From DATHZQ01 sp963823505 (lineage in GTDB: Bacteria > Actinomycetota > Acidimicrobiia > Spongiisociales > UBA5794): a stretch of 64,000 nucleotides of DNA. The stretch is taken from NCBI GenBank assembly GCA_963823505.1, contig CAWGLY010000007.1, positions 1-64,000 of the forward strand. The letters are read 5' to 3'. The translations under genes and the position numbers were made by a program. Each line of letters begins with the position of its first letter. The first letter of the stretch is position 1. The notes below the pieces were generated by a model. That model had not been told where the DNA came from. It was given only the letters and a program-made list of their open reading frames with translations, and did not search any database. Positions 8,729 through 16,408 of this stretch are shown here, piece after piece.

Positions 8729-9274
8729 CTACTCGCTGACGACCTCAAAAACGGCCGCTCGCCACAGCCCCGTCGTATGGAAGTCCAGAGGACCCACGTC
8801 GAAGAGATAGGTGCCGGTCTCCAAGTCCACCGCCCAGGTGTGGCTACCTGGTAAGAGGGCACCCGAACCTTCGAGATCGATCTCGTCGTAACCCGCCGTA
8901 GGCAATTCGCCTGTGACGAGACGACTGCCCTCCTCGACGACTTCCAGTTCCTCGGCGAGAGCGGCGGAGCCGGTCTCGTACCGCAGGAGGACCACGATCG
9001 CCTCGCTGTCGGTTTCGTTTGCGAGCCTGATGGTGACGGTTCCTTCAAAGAACTCGCCGTCACCGGCATAGGTTGTCCCGCTATCGGTGTACGTGATGGC
9101 GACCTGCGCTTCACCGTCGGCGACCGAAGTCGTCGTGGTTTCTGTCACGGTCGTTGTGGCCTCGGCAGTGGTTGACGTCGCTGACATTACGTCAGACTCC
9201 TCACTGCCATCGGAGGAGCATCCAGCCACCATCACCAACACGACCATGAGCGACAAAGCGATTCGGGCATGCAT
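8729..9274 (-). CDS. Lipoprotein of unknown function
   Basis: Starts at ATG 9274 with AAAGGTG upstream. MHARIALSLMVVLVMVAGC is a lipoprotein signal with lipidated C19, followed by a Ser/Thr-rich spacer (T-E-T-T-T-T) and about 130 residues rich in beta-strand patterns. No catalytic motif recognised. 181 residues from this start; the open frame extends 26 residues upstream, but that would bury the signal peptide. Monocistronic as far as visible. Confidence 0.8.
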   Translation of the reverse strand: MHARIALSLMVVLVMVAGCSSDGSEESDVMSATSTTAEATTTVTETTTTSVADGEAQVAITYTDSGTTYAGDGEFFEGTVTIRLANETDSEAIVVLLRYETGSAALAEELEVVEEGSRLVTGELPTAGYDEIDLEGSGALLPGSHTWAVDLETGTYLFDVGPLDFHTTGLWRAAVFEVVSE

Positions 9275-9613
9275 TAGAGCACCTTTCTGGTACCCCGCCC
9301 ACACCTCCAGGAAAGCCAAGCTTTCCCCCAACAGCGTAGTCCCGGTCGCCAAGTCTCCCAGAATCCGGACAGGATCACCGGCATATCATGCAATCTGCGC
9401 CACCTGGGGTACAGGCCCCGCCCGCGGTCAGCAGCCATTACACCGTCGCAATGATTGGGAGACGTGGCGCAGGCTCAGCGGCCAAGGGTTCGGTCGGCAA
9501 AGTTCTGACAGGTTCGAACGTTGGCTCACTAGGGCCGCTGGGCGACGCACGGTCGATTAGGGGTCGCCAGCACTTCTACGCTTGGCGATCTCGAACCGAG
9601 TGTCAGAAGACAA
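9275..9613. other. Intergenic region without recognised gene
   Basis: 339 bases between the divergent lipoprotein and adenylate cyclase genes. Short open frames here lack ribosome binding sites and coding-like third positions. It should hold both promoters; I cannot identify them with confidence. Confidence 0.5.
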
Positions 9614-10654
9614 ATGACGGAAGCGGAGAAGTGGCGCATCCTGGCGCAGGTCCTGGCAGTCATGGTCCCTATCGGGATACTGATCGGTATCGCGCTCGGC
9701 TGGCTCATCGGCGGCGCGGGCGTGTCGATGGCGGCGGGAGCCGTGATCGGTCTCCTCGTCACCGGAGGAATCGTGAGCTTCGATGTGAGCTGGGCGCTTG
9801 GGCTGATTCCGCGTCGCTGGCGTGAGTCTTCGTTCCTCGTGGTACTCGTCACACGGAGTTTGGTGTGGCTGGCGATCATCGTCGTTGGAATCGGCCTGCC
9901 GCTCCTCACGATCGGTCAGCAGTCCCTTGCGGATCTGGTGGATCAGACGTTCGTCATTTCCGTCGCCGTGAGCTTCGTCGCCGCTTTGCTATTCAATTTC
10001 GTGGCGCAGGTCAATCGGCTGTTGGGCCGCAGGGTGCTCGTGCGCCTGATTCTCGGCCGGTACCACCGGCCTCGGGAGGAAGTCCGCGTTTTTCTGCTCG
10101 TCGATCTTCGCGGATCCACTCAGATCGCCGAACGGCTCGGCAACTTGCGTTATCACACTTTTCTGAAACGGTTCATCAGCGACGTCACAGCCAGCATGTC
10201 GCGCTACCGCGGCGAGGTGCACCGGTACGTGGGTGACGAGGTGATCCTCACGTGGACCGCAGAGGAGGGTCTCCGCCATGCCCGCTGTGTCAAGGCAGTG
10301 TTTGCCATTTCCGACACCCTGGAGGCGGCACGCACCGGATACGAAGCCGATTTCGGTGTCGTGCCCGGCTTCTGGGCCGGCCTCCACCTCGGCCCTGTCG
10401 TTGCCGGCGAGATCGGGACGATCAAACACGAGATCGCCTTTCTCGGCGACACACTGAATGCCGCGGCGCGCATCGAACAAGCATGCAAAGAGCTTCAACA
10501 TCAGTTTCTCGCGTCGGCCGACGTCGTCTCAGCGCTCGATTTGCCGAGCGAAATCGCAACCGAGAGCCTCGGCAGTATCGAACTGCGCGGAATCGAAGAC
10601 TCCGTGGAACTCTTCGCCATGACACGCGTCGCCGATCAGCCGACGACCGTCTGA
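9614..10654 (+). CDS. Membrane-bound class III adenylate cyclase
   Basis: Makes cyclic AMP from ATP. Residues 1 to about 145 contain four hydrophobic segments; residues about 155-335 are a class III cyclase domain. Metal-binding aspartates lie in LLVDLRGST and RYVGDEV. The substrate-specifying Lys is in GTIKHEI, and the GDTLNAAAR segment supplies the Asp, transition-state Asn and Arg, so activity as adenylate cyclase is expected. Short membrane-anchored cyclases of this type are common in Actinobacteria. Start ATG 9614 has only a weak AGAAGA upstream. Divergent from a lipoprotein gene. Confidence 0.88.
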   Translation: MTEAEKWRILAQVLAVMVPIGILIGIALGWLIGGAGVSMAAGAVIGLLVTGGIVSFDVSWALGLIPRRWRESSFLVVLVTRSLVWLAIIVVGIGLPLLTIGQQSLADLVDQTFVISVAVSFVAALLFNFVAQVNRLLGRRVLVRLILGRYHRPREEVRVFLLVDLRGSTQIAERLGNLRYHTFLKRFISDVTASMSRYRGEVHRYVGDEVILTWTAEEGLRHARCVKAVFAISDTLEAARTGYEADFGVVPGFWAGLHLGPVVAGEIGTIKHEIAFLGDTLNAAARIEQACKELQHQFLASADVVSALDLPSEIATESLGSIELRGIEDSVELFAMTRVADQPTTV

Positions 10655-10759
10655 TCCGCAGCGGGTTGCTCCAACCGGCCGGCAGCCAACGAAGACAGCC
10701 CCGCCGGACGAAGCAGAGTTCAGCAGGAGGGCGAGATGGGCTCACGCCGGCGCTCTGGA

Positions 10760-11617
10760 CTATCCGGCGTCTCGTGGGATCTCCTCCAGCTGCCACGCGG
10801 GAAAGAAGCCAAGTGCGTCTTCGGCATCCTTGGCGACGGTTTCGGCAAGGGTTCCCGCGGCGTCGAACTCGTAGGTGATGCATCCACCGTCGAAGGTGAA
10901 ATACCACTTCCCCCGGTAGAAGGCGTCCGGGATCACGCCCTCGATGAGTTCGAGGGCGTCGCCCGGAGACAGCCCGGTACCTTCGGCCCGCGGATCGTTG
11001 CTGCGCAGTTCAACCGTGCCTTCCTCCGCGTCGAGCTCATCGATGATCCAGACGTAGTCGTTGCTCAGCAGCGCTCGATTCACCCGCGGCATGACCTGCT
11101 GTCCGACGGCATCGTCGATTGTGAACATCACGGGGCGATCGTCGATCTCGGCGCCCGTGAACTCGTCGAGGAACAGGCGAGAGCGCAGGAGCGGCAGCTC
11201 GCCTGACGGGACGATCGTGATGAGTACGTCTGCGGACCGCGACTCGATGTCCTCGTAACGGTCGATATCCTCGTGGCCCGACTCAACGGGTGTTGCTGCC
11301 GAGACGTCACACGACTCCGTGACCCATGCGGAGAGGAACGCGTTCTCTCCCCACGTACCAACCGACAGGATCCGGAGCCCGGCGATTCCCTCCTCGGCGG
11401 ACCACAAGACTGTATCCCAGCCGACCGGCAGCCCCCGCAGGCACGGGGTGTACCGCGCGGTGGGCACCGCTTGTGCGGACAGGACGTTGGCGGCCGAGAC
11501 GTTCGACCCCAGCTCGCGTCCGGGGGGAACGCAGGCTGCCTCACCGACGCCGAGATCAGTGCACGCACTCACCACTGCAGCCAGCACAACCACGCCGAGC
11601 ATCCAGCGGCGGCTCAC
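10760..11617 (-). CDS. Lipoprotein of unknown function
   Basis: GTG 11617 overlaps the stop of the upstream PAP2-kinase gene (GTGA). The N-terminus VSRRWMLGVVVLAAVVSAC is a lipoprotein signal. The following 265 residues are acidic, contain several Cys (possible disulfides) and repeated short beta segments; no family recognised. Tight coupling to the PAP2-kinase fusion suggests a shared envelope role. The longer frame starting at 11716 would overlap the upstream gene by about 100 bases and hide the signal peptide, so it was not used. Confidence 0.78.
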   Translation of the reverse strand: MSRRWMLGVVVLAAVVSACTDLGVGEAACVPPGRELGSNVSAANVLSAQAVPTARYTPCLRGLPVGWDTVLWSAEEGIAGLRILSVGTWGENAFLSAWVTESCDVSAATPVESGHEDIDRYEDIESRSADVLITIVPSGELPLLRSRLFLDEFTGAEIDDRPVMFTIDDAVGQQVMPRVNRALLSNDYVWIIDELDAEEGTVELRSNDPRAEGTGLSPGDALELIEGVIPDAFYRGKWYFTFDGGCITYEFDAAGTLAETVAKDAEDALGFFPAWQLEEIPRDAG

Positions 11618-13359
11618 AGGACTCCACCACCCAAGATCTGCGTAATGACCACGAGGACCAGGAGCAGACCGACCACGGTGGCTCCAATCGTGAGACGCAG
11701 CCTGCGTGGACTCCACCGCTGAATCGAAATCGGCTCCGACGCCGGCGCCAGGGCACGGAACTCCTCGACAAGATCGGCACCCTGCTCTTTCCTGTAGAGA
11801 GCAAGGGAACTCCGGGACTGGGAAGGCAATGTGACGCTGCGCGTTGCGGCGAAAGCCTCAGCGATGTCTTCGGGTGCAAACCACAGCAAAGCTCGCTCGT
11901 AGACACGGGAGGCGCCGACCCGGAGGCCGAGAATGACCATCATGTTGGCGAGGTCCACCGCCTGGCGCCAGGCGCTCGGCCGGACGGTGCCGAACGCTAC
12001 GTCGATGAGGACGACCCTGCCGTCGTTGAGCATCACGTTGGCCGGCTTGATGTCACGATGCGCCAGGCCGGCATCCCACATCTTGCGGATGACCTGCAGT
12101 GCGTCGTCGATGACCTGGTCGTCGACCTCCGCGTCCGTGAGCTCCTCGGAGTCCTCCAGGAACTCGCTGACCATGAGGAACTCGCGCTCGGGGATGATCT
12201 CGACGATACCGAACGGGCGTGCGCTCGGCACCCCGGCGTCGCGCATCAGCCGCTGGATGTAATCCTCGTATTCGACGAGGCGTCGAACCGAGGTGAACCT
12301 GACCTCGTCTTCGAGTGATCCGTAACGGATGGTGCGCGCCAACTTGTACCAACGATCGGAGCGAAGGTGCGTCTGGCTGTACAACTTGGCGAACACCATC
12401 TGGTCGGGGTCACCCGCAACGGTGAGGCGCAGCGGTGTGGAGCCGCCGGATCCCTCGAGACCAAACGGTTTGATCTCGTGGACCTCCATCCCGAGTTGCT
12501 CGCCGACGGCCCGGCGTATGGCCTCGCCTCGTGGCCCCGTCACATCGAGGTGCGCCGGGACGCCGCGCTTCCACGTCACCGGGAACACCGCCTCTGGGGC
12601 AAACCATCGGAACAGCACCACGGTGAACGCAATGGAGAACACCACCGAGACGACGGCGTCGCTCGGGTGGTCGACACCGAGGTACATGTTGGTGAGCGCG
12701 TAGACCCCGAGCACGACGCCGGCCACCGTGAACGCAATGCGACGGGGCCGACCGGCCGGAACCAGCACGTAGGCCATAGCGAGAAGGGTCACCGCGAGCC
12801 CGGCCACCGGGAGCGATGGGTGCGACGCGCCCTCCCAACTCCCGATGATCGTGACGAACGGCCGGGGCCTCCCAATGAGGGTCTGCATCAGAACCGCCGT
12901 GCCTTGGACGAGGATGAGGGCCAAGAGCACGCCGAAGAAGTGACGCCAGCGGCGGACGAACACGAGGGCGAGCAGCGTGCCGATCCTGAGGACTCTGAGG
13001 AACCAAGACGAACCAAGAACCGCGGTGGCATCTGTCACGCTCGTCAGCGCGCTGGACCTGACATCCTCGATCCGGCGGAGAATGGCGTTGTCCTGGTCCG
13101 TCAACCAGTCGAGGGTCGCCGGGAACGCAAGCAGCACGATCCACAGCACGATCGTGAGAATGCCGAGCAGCAGCCAGAGCAGCCCGGTACCGAGCAGTTC
13201 CCGCTGGAGCGGCGCCTTTTCACCGCTGGGCCGGCGCCGCCGCCCGGCAACCCTGATCCCGGCGATCCTGGTCTCGCGGCGGACGCCCAGCGGAGAGAGC
13301 CCGCGCGCAACCGGGGTCGAGGGCTCGGCCGGCGCATCCGGCGGTGTATCCATCCTCAC
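11614..13359 (-). CDS. PAP2-like membrane domain fused to a Ser/Thr-type kinase domain
   Basis: 581 residues. Residues about 60-265 form a multi-span PAP2 (type 2 phosphatidic acid phosphatase) domain; residues about 275-555 are a protein-kinase-like domain, and a last hydrophobic helix ends the protein. The kinase part keeps a Lys (VFAKLYS), the catalytic loop HRDIKPANVML and LIDVAFG in place of DFG, so it could be active. The PAP2 part keeps GRPRPF, but motif 2 reads HPSLPVAG where PSGHA is expected and motif 3 reads TNMYLGVDHPSD where SRxYLGVHxxxD is expected, so the catalytic His and Arg residues appear lost. Possibly a lipid-sensing or binding module feeding the kinase. Coupled to the following lipoprotein gene. 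Confidence 0.85.
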   Translation of the reverse strand: MRMDTPPDAPAEPSTPVARGLSPLGVRRETRIAGIRVAGRRRRPSGEKAPLQRELLGTGLLWLLLGILTIVLWIVLLAFPATLDWLTDQDNAILRRIEDVRSSALTSVTDATAVLGSSWFLRVLRIGTLLALVFVRRWRHFFGVLLALILVQGTAVLMQTLIGRPRPFVTIIGSWEGASHPSLPVAGLAVTLLAMAYVLVPAGRPRRIAFTVAGVVLGVYALTNMYLGVDHPSDAVVSVVFSIAFTVVLFRWFAPEAVFPVTWKRGVPAHLDVTGPRGEAIRRAVGEQLGMEVHEIKPFGLEGSGGSTPLRLTVAGDPDQMVFAKLYSQTHLRSDRWYKLARTIRYGSLEDEVRFTSVRRLVEYEDYIQRLMRDAGVPSARPFGIVEIIPEREFLMVSEFLEDSEELTDAEVDDQVIDDALQVIRKMWDAGLAHRDIKPANVMLNDGRVVLIDVAFGTVRPSAWRQAVDLANMMVILGLRVGASRVYERALLWFAPEDIAEAFAATRSVTLPSQSRSSLALYRKEQGADLVEEFRALAPASEPISIQRWSPRRLRLTIGATVVGLLLVLVVITQILGGGVL

Positions 13360-13603
13360 CTACTCTGCTGCAACGCGCTGCCTGGGAGCGAACGAATTCT
13401 CGCTGCCGACCATGCAATCGCACAATTGGCCACGACGACTGCCGCTTCATGGCGAACGCCCTTGTGGCCACGGCTGAAGCGGACAACGAGTCCAGACCTC
13501 CAGGTGTCCCGCTGCCCAGAATCACATCGGACGGCCCATTTACGTATCAGCGGTGGTCGCGGATCATCTTCATGGGTGAGCGTTCCGGTAGGGCGGACGC
13601 CAC

Positions 13604-13627
13604 CGACGACCCAGGGCCGGGTCGTCG
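13604..13627. other. Perfect 9-bp hairpin upstream of small ORF
   Basis: Arms CGACGACCC and GGGTCGTCG with a 6-base loop. It ends 18 bases before the start of the 85-residue protein and overlaps no other feature. It could be a terminator of something upstream or an element in the small gene's leader. Confidence 0.4.
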
Positions 13628-13645
13628 TCAGGATTGGGGGCAACA

Positions 13646-13903
13646 ATGAACATCTACGCGATATATGACCGATTTACCGGCGAGGTACTGCACCTTGCGG
13701 TCTGTCCGGGTCCATTCCAAGCGAGCGAGGACTTCATCGAAGCGCTCGTCGACACGGGAAACCTCGACCGGGTGGCCTTCGCGAAAGTCGACGGACGGTC
13801 CGGCATCCCGCGGGTCGTGAACATTCACGATCCTTCACCGGCTGCTGCGCCGGAGCCGCCGACGGTGCCGCAGGGTCGCATCGATTTCGAACGAACCGCC
13901 TGA
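13646..13903 (+). CDS. Small protein of unknown function
   Basis: 85 residues from ATG 13646, preceded by GGGGG at good distance. The sequence MNIYAIYDRFTGEVLHLA suggests a compact alpha/beta protein; a Pro/Ala-rich tail follows. No family recognised. Third-position GC is coding-like. It stands alone between the PAP2-kinase gene and the fasciclin gene. Confidence 0.55.
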   Translation: MNIYAIYDRFTGEVLHLAVCPGPFQASEDFIEALVDTGNLDRVAFAKVDGRSGIPRVVNIHDPSPAAAPEPPTVPQGRIDFERTA

Positions 13904-14032
13904 CACACAGCCGGCTAGGTCGCTCGACTCATTTGGCTGCACCGGACAGAAATCTCGTCCGTGCCTACGCATACCCTTCTACGCTGTGATCACAGAGGGG
14001 CACTGGGTCGTGGTGGACTAGGGAGGGAATGG

Positions 14033-14566
14033 ATGCTGAGAAAGCTCAGTGCATTCTTGGCTGTGGTGGCCCTCGCCGTCGGGCTCATGCCCGGGGTGGC
14101 CAGCGCAGACGAAGTAGAGGAAGCCGACGAGTCGATCGCTGAGGTCGCATCGTCGATGAAGGACCTGCGGAGTCTTCTGCAGGCCGTCAAAGCGGCGCAG
14201 ATGTCGCGAGACCTGATCGGTCTCGACGACGTCACCGTGTTCGCACCGACCAACGCCGCCTTCCGTGCGACGGCCAACGACTTCGGGCTTTCGGTCCCGG
14301 ACTTGATCAACGGCCTGAACGACGAAGGCCTCCTGGACGACGTGATTCTCTATCACATCGTTCCGGGCGTGCTCATGAGCGGCGATGTCATCGGCTTCGT
14401 GGGAGAAGTCGGGACATTGCAGGGCGAGAACATCTCCGTCGACGGGAACAGCCTCACGCTGAATGGGAACGTGAGACTCAACCTCGGTGGTCTCGATATC
14501 GAAGCCTCCAACGGCGTGATCCACAAGATCCAGCGGGTGCTGATCCCGCCGTCGTTCGGCGCGTAA
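14033..14566 (+). CDS. Secreted fasciclin (FAS1) domain protein
   Basis: 177 residues from ATG 14033 (GGGAGGG upstream). A Sec signal peptide ends near SADEVEEA; the rest is one FAS1 domain with the H1-like motif DVTVFAPTNAAFR and the H2-like motif ILYHIVPGVLMSG, and ends NGVIHKIQRVLIPP. FAS1 proteins mediate adhesion or matrix contacts. The longer frame from 13961 lacks a signal at its N-terminus and was rejected. Confidence 0.88.
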   Translation: MLRKLSAFLAVVALAVGLMPGVASADEVEEADESIAEVASSMKDLRSLLQAVKAAQMSRDLIGLDDVTVFAPTNAAFRATANDFGLSVPDLINGLNDEGLLDDVILYHIVPGVLMSGDVIGFVGEVGTLQGENISVDGNSLTLNGNVRLNLGGLDIEASNGVIHKIQRVLIPPSFGA

Positions 14567-14584
14567 CCCGAAATCGGAGCGAAG

Positions 14585-14614
14585 CAGCGGGGTGGGCCCA
14601 GGCCTGCCCCGCTG
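14585..14614 (+). terminator. Hairpin after fasciclin gene
   Basis: Stem CAGCGGGG/CCCCGCTG with a 14-base loop, 19 bases after the stop codon. No U-tract, so termination is likely but not certain. Confidence 0.5.
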
Positions 14615-14919
14615 TCGCGTCGTCACGTGCGCCGGGGGTGGTACGCCGTGCCGCCGTTGAGAACTTCCCCATCGGCGTGGGGTCAAAGACGATACGGGCG
14701 CACGTCAAGGCTCTTCGGAGCCGCTTGCTGGTGGGGCGTCGCAACCGCGCCGGCACTCTCTCCCGACGACGCCCGTTGGTAGGGTCCAGGGCCGCTCTCC
14801 GTCTCCGCGGGTACGGCCCGGGGCCCTCACCACGTGGCGATTGCACGAACCCGACGTGCGCACCGACCGTCCCTGAGCTGCCGGGGACAATGCCGATCGC
14901 CGGTAGTGTGACGTCCTCC
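14615..14919. other. Intergenic region without recognised gene
   Basis: 305 bases between the fasciclin terminator and tRNA-Ser(TGA). No open frame with coding-like features. The last 40 bases presumably hold the tRNA promoter; TAGTGT (14904-14909) is a possible -10 element. Confidence 0.4.
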
Positions 14920-15006
14920 GGAGGGATGGCCGAGCGGACGAAGGCAGCAGTCTTGAAAACTGCCGGGCCTCTAGGGGTCCCGTGGGTTCGAATCCCACTC
15001 CCTCCG
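14920..15006 (+). tRNA. tRNA-Ser(TGA)
   Basis: 87 bases; acceptor GGAGGGA/TCCCTCC, anticodon stem GCAGT/ACTGC, loop CTTGAAA (anticodon TGA), long variable arm. CCA is not encoded. Its 3' end starts the second repeat array. Confidence 0.95.
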
Positions 15007-15590
15007 CCCAGAACGCGGTCGTTGCGGATATACCCCTCGGCGCCTACTCGGCGCCGAGACCGTCGCCATGCGCGAGGCTCGATTCCCCTTCACCTCCCGG
15101 CTCGTGGTGGCTGGCTGCGGACAGGACAGCCACGCGCATCTGGGCGACGCGGAGAAGGTTCGAATCCCACTCCCTCCGCCCAGAACGCGGTCGTTGCGGA
15201 TATACCCCTCGGCGCCTACTCGGCGCCGAGACCGTCGCCATGCGCGAGGCTCGATTCCCCTTCACCTCCCGGCTCGTGGTGGCTGGCTGCGGACAGGACA
15301 GCCACGCGCATCTGGGCGACGCGGAGAAGGTTCGAATCCCACTCCCTCCGCCCAGAACGCGGTCGTTGCGGATATACCCCTCGGCGCCTACTCGGCGCCG
15401 AGACCGTCGCCATGCGCGAGGCTCGATTCCCCTTCACCTCCCGGCTCGTGGTGGCTGGCTGCGGACAGGACAGCCACGCGCATCTGGGCGACGCGGAGAA
15501 GGTTCGAATCCCACTCCCTCCGCCAAGAACGCGGTCGTTGCGGATACACCCCTCGGCGCCTACTCGGCGCCGAGACCATCACCAACAGCG
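15007..15590 (+). repeat. tRNA-Ser-anchored tandem repeat array 2 (172-bp units)
   Basis: Three complete 172-bp units plus a partial one follow tRNA-Ser(TGA). Copies of the tRNA 3' end finish at 15178, 15350 and 15522. Each unit contains the same elements as array 1 in the same order and orientation relative to its tRNA: the 9-bp GC hairpin (CTCGGCGCC/GGCGCCGAG), CACCTCCCGGCTCGT, GGCTGCGGACAG, CGCGGAGAAGG, then the tRNA 3' end. Units within the array are almost identical. The shared sequence shows that one element has spread to, or been kept at, two different serine tRNA loci. Confidence 0.95.
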
Positions 15591-15616
15591 GGTCGCTGTG
15601 AGTGTAGACTTGATGT

Positions 15617-15859
15617 ATGACTTCGACATCTACAACCATCCGGGTGAGTCTGGAACAGCGAGAGCGCCTTCGTGCGCTCGCCCGCGACCGCTCGAGCACG
15701 ATGACCGAGACACTCGACGCAGCACTCGAAGCCTTGCGACGCGACCAGTTCTACCGGTCGATGGTCGCCGCCGAGGCCAAGCTCCGATCAGACCCGGACG
15801 CCTGGGCTGAGTACGCAGCCGAGCGGGACTCTTGGCTCGGGCCAGAGCTGACTCCGTGA
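15617..15859 (+). CDS. MazE-like antitoxin of a type II toxin-antitoxin pair
   Basis: 80 residues. The N-terminal half (TTIRVSLEQRERLRALARDR) fits a ribbon-helix-helix DNA-binding domain; the C-terminal half is acidic and would wrap the toxin. Stop and next start overlap as GTGA, the usual antitoxin-toxin coupling. Regulation by autorepression is expected for the family. It starts immediately after repeat array 2. Confidence 0.8.
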   Translation: MTSTSTTIRVSLEQRERLRALARDRSSTMTETLDAALEALRRDQFYRSMVAAEAKLRSDPDAWAEYAAERDSWLGPELTP

Positions 15860-16194
15860 ACTTCGGCGATCTCGTCGCAATCGACTTCGGCATCCCGATC
15901 GGCTCCGAGGCCGGGTTCGTGCGGCCGGCGTTGATCGCCACCGCGGACACATTCTTGCGGTACCGCCCGACGACAGTGTTCACCGTTCCGCTCACGACGA
16001 CCAAGCGGTCCTTCCCAAGTCACGTCGAGATCCAGCCCGACGACACCAATCAGCTGGAGGCCACGAGCTATGCACTCGTGGAACAGATGCGAGCCGTCGC
16101 CACGGAGCGGTGTAGCACACCGACCGGCAACGTCGGCTCCGCCGTCGCTCTCCAAATCACCGACGTTCTGGCCATGATCATCGGCATGCCGTGA
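15856..16194 (+). CDS. MazF/PemK-type endoribonuclease toxin
   Basis: 112 residues from GTG 15856 (a TTG at 15832 is also in frame). GDLVAIDFGIPIGSEAGFVRPALI is the MazF start, with the binding-loop Arg before PALI; FTVPLTTTKRSF and SYALVEQMRAV match the second and third core strands. MazF toxins cut mRNA at short sequences. Genes of this kind often sit next to repeats or islands, as here beside the tRNA array. Confidence 0.85.
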   Translation: MNFGDLVAIDFGIPIGSEAGFVRPALIATADTFLRYRPTTVFTVPLTTTKRSFPSHVEIQPDDTNQLEATSYALVEQMRAVATERCSTPTGNVGSAVALQITDVLAMIIGMP

Positions 16195-16408
16195 GCCGCC
16201 GGGACCCCTGGCGTAGCCGCCTCCGCCGCAGGCATGGCCGTGCCGTCGCATCGAGAAGTCCAGCAGGCTTGGGAGCGTGCGTCGTGAGTTCCTGCACCTA
16301 GAGGCAGCCGGCCGGGCAGATTCTGTCCGATCTGGCAATGGTTGGTCGACCGGGGCCGGGTCGTGGGGTACGGTCGGGTCGGGCCCGACGGCGAAGTGAG
16401 CAAAACCG

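Noticed and set aside
14982..15620. Long plus-strand open frames across array 2
   Set aside because: Same reason: the 172-bp unit read in all frames, starting inside tRNA-Ser(TGA).
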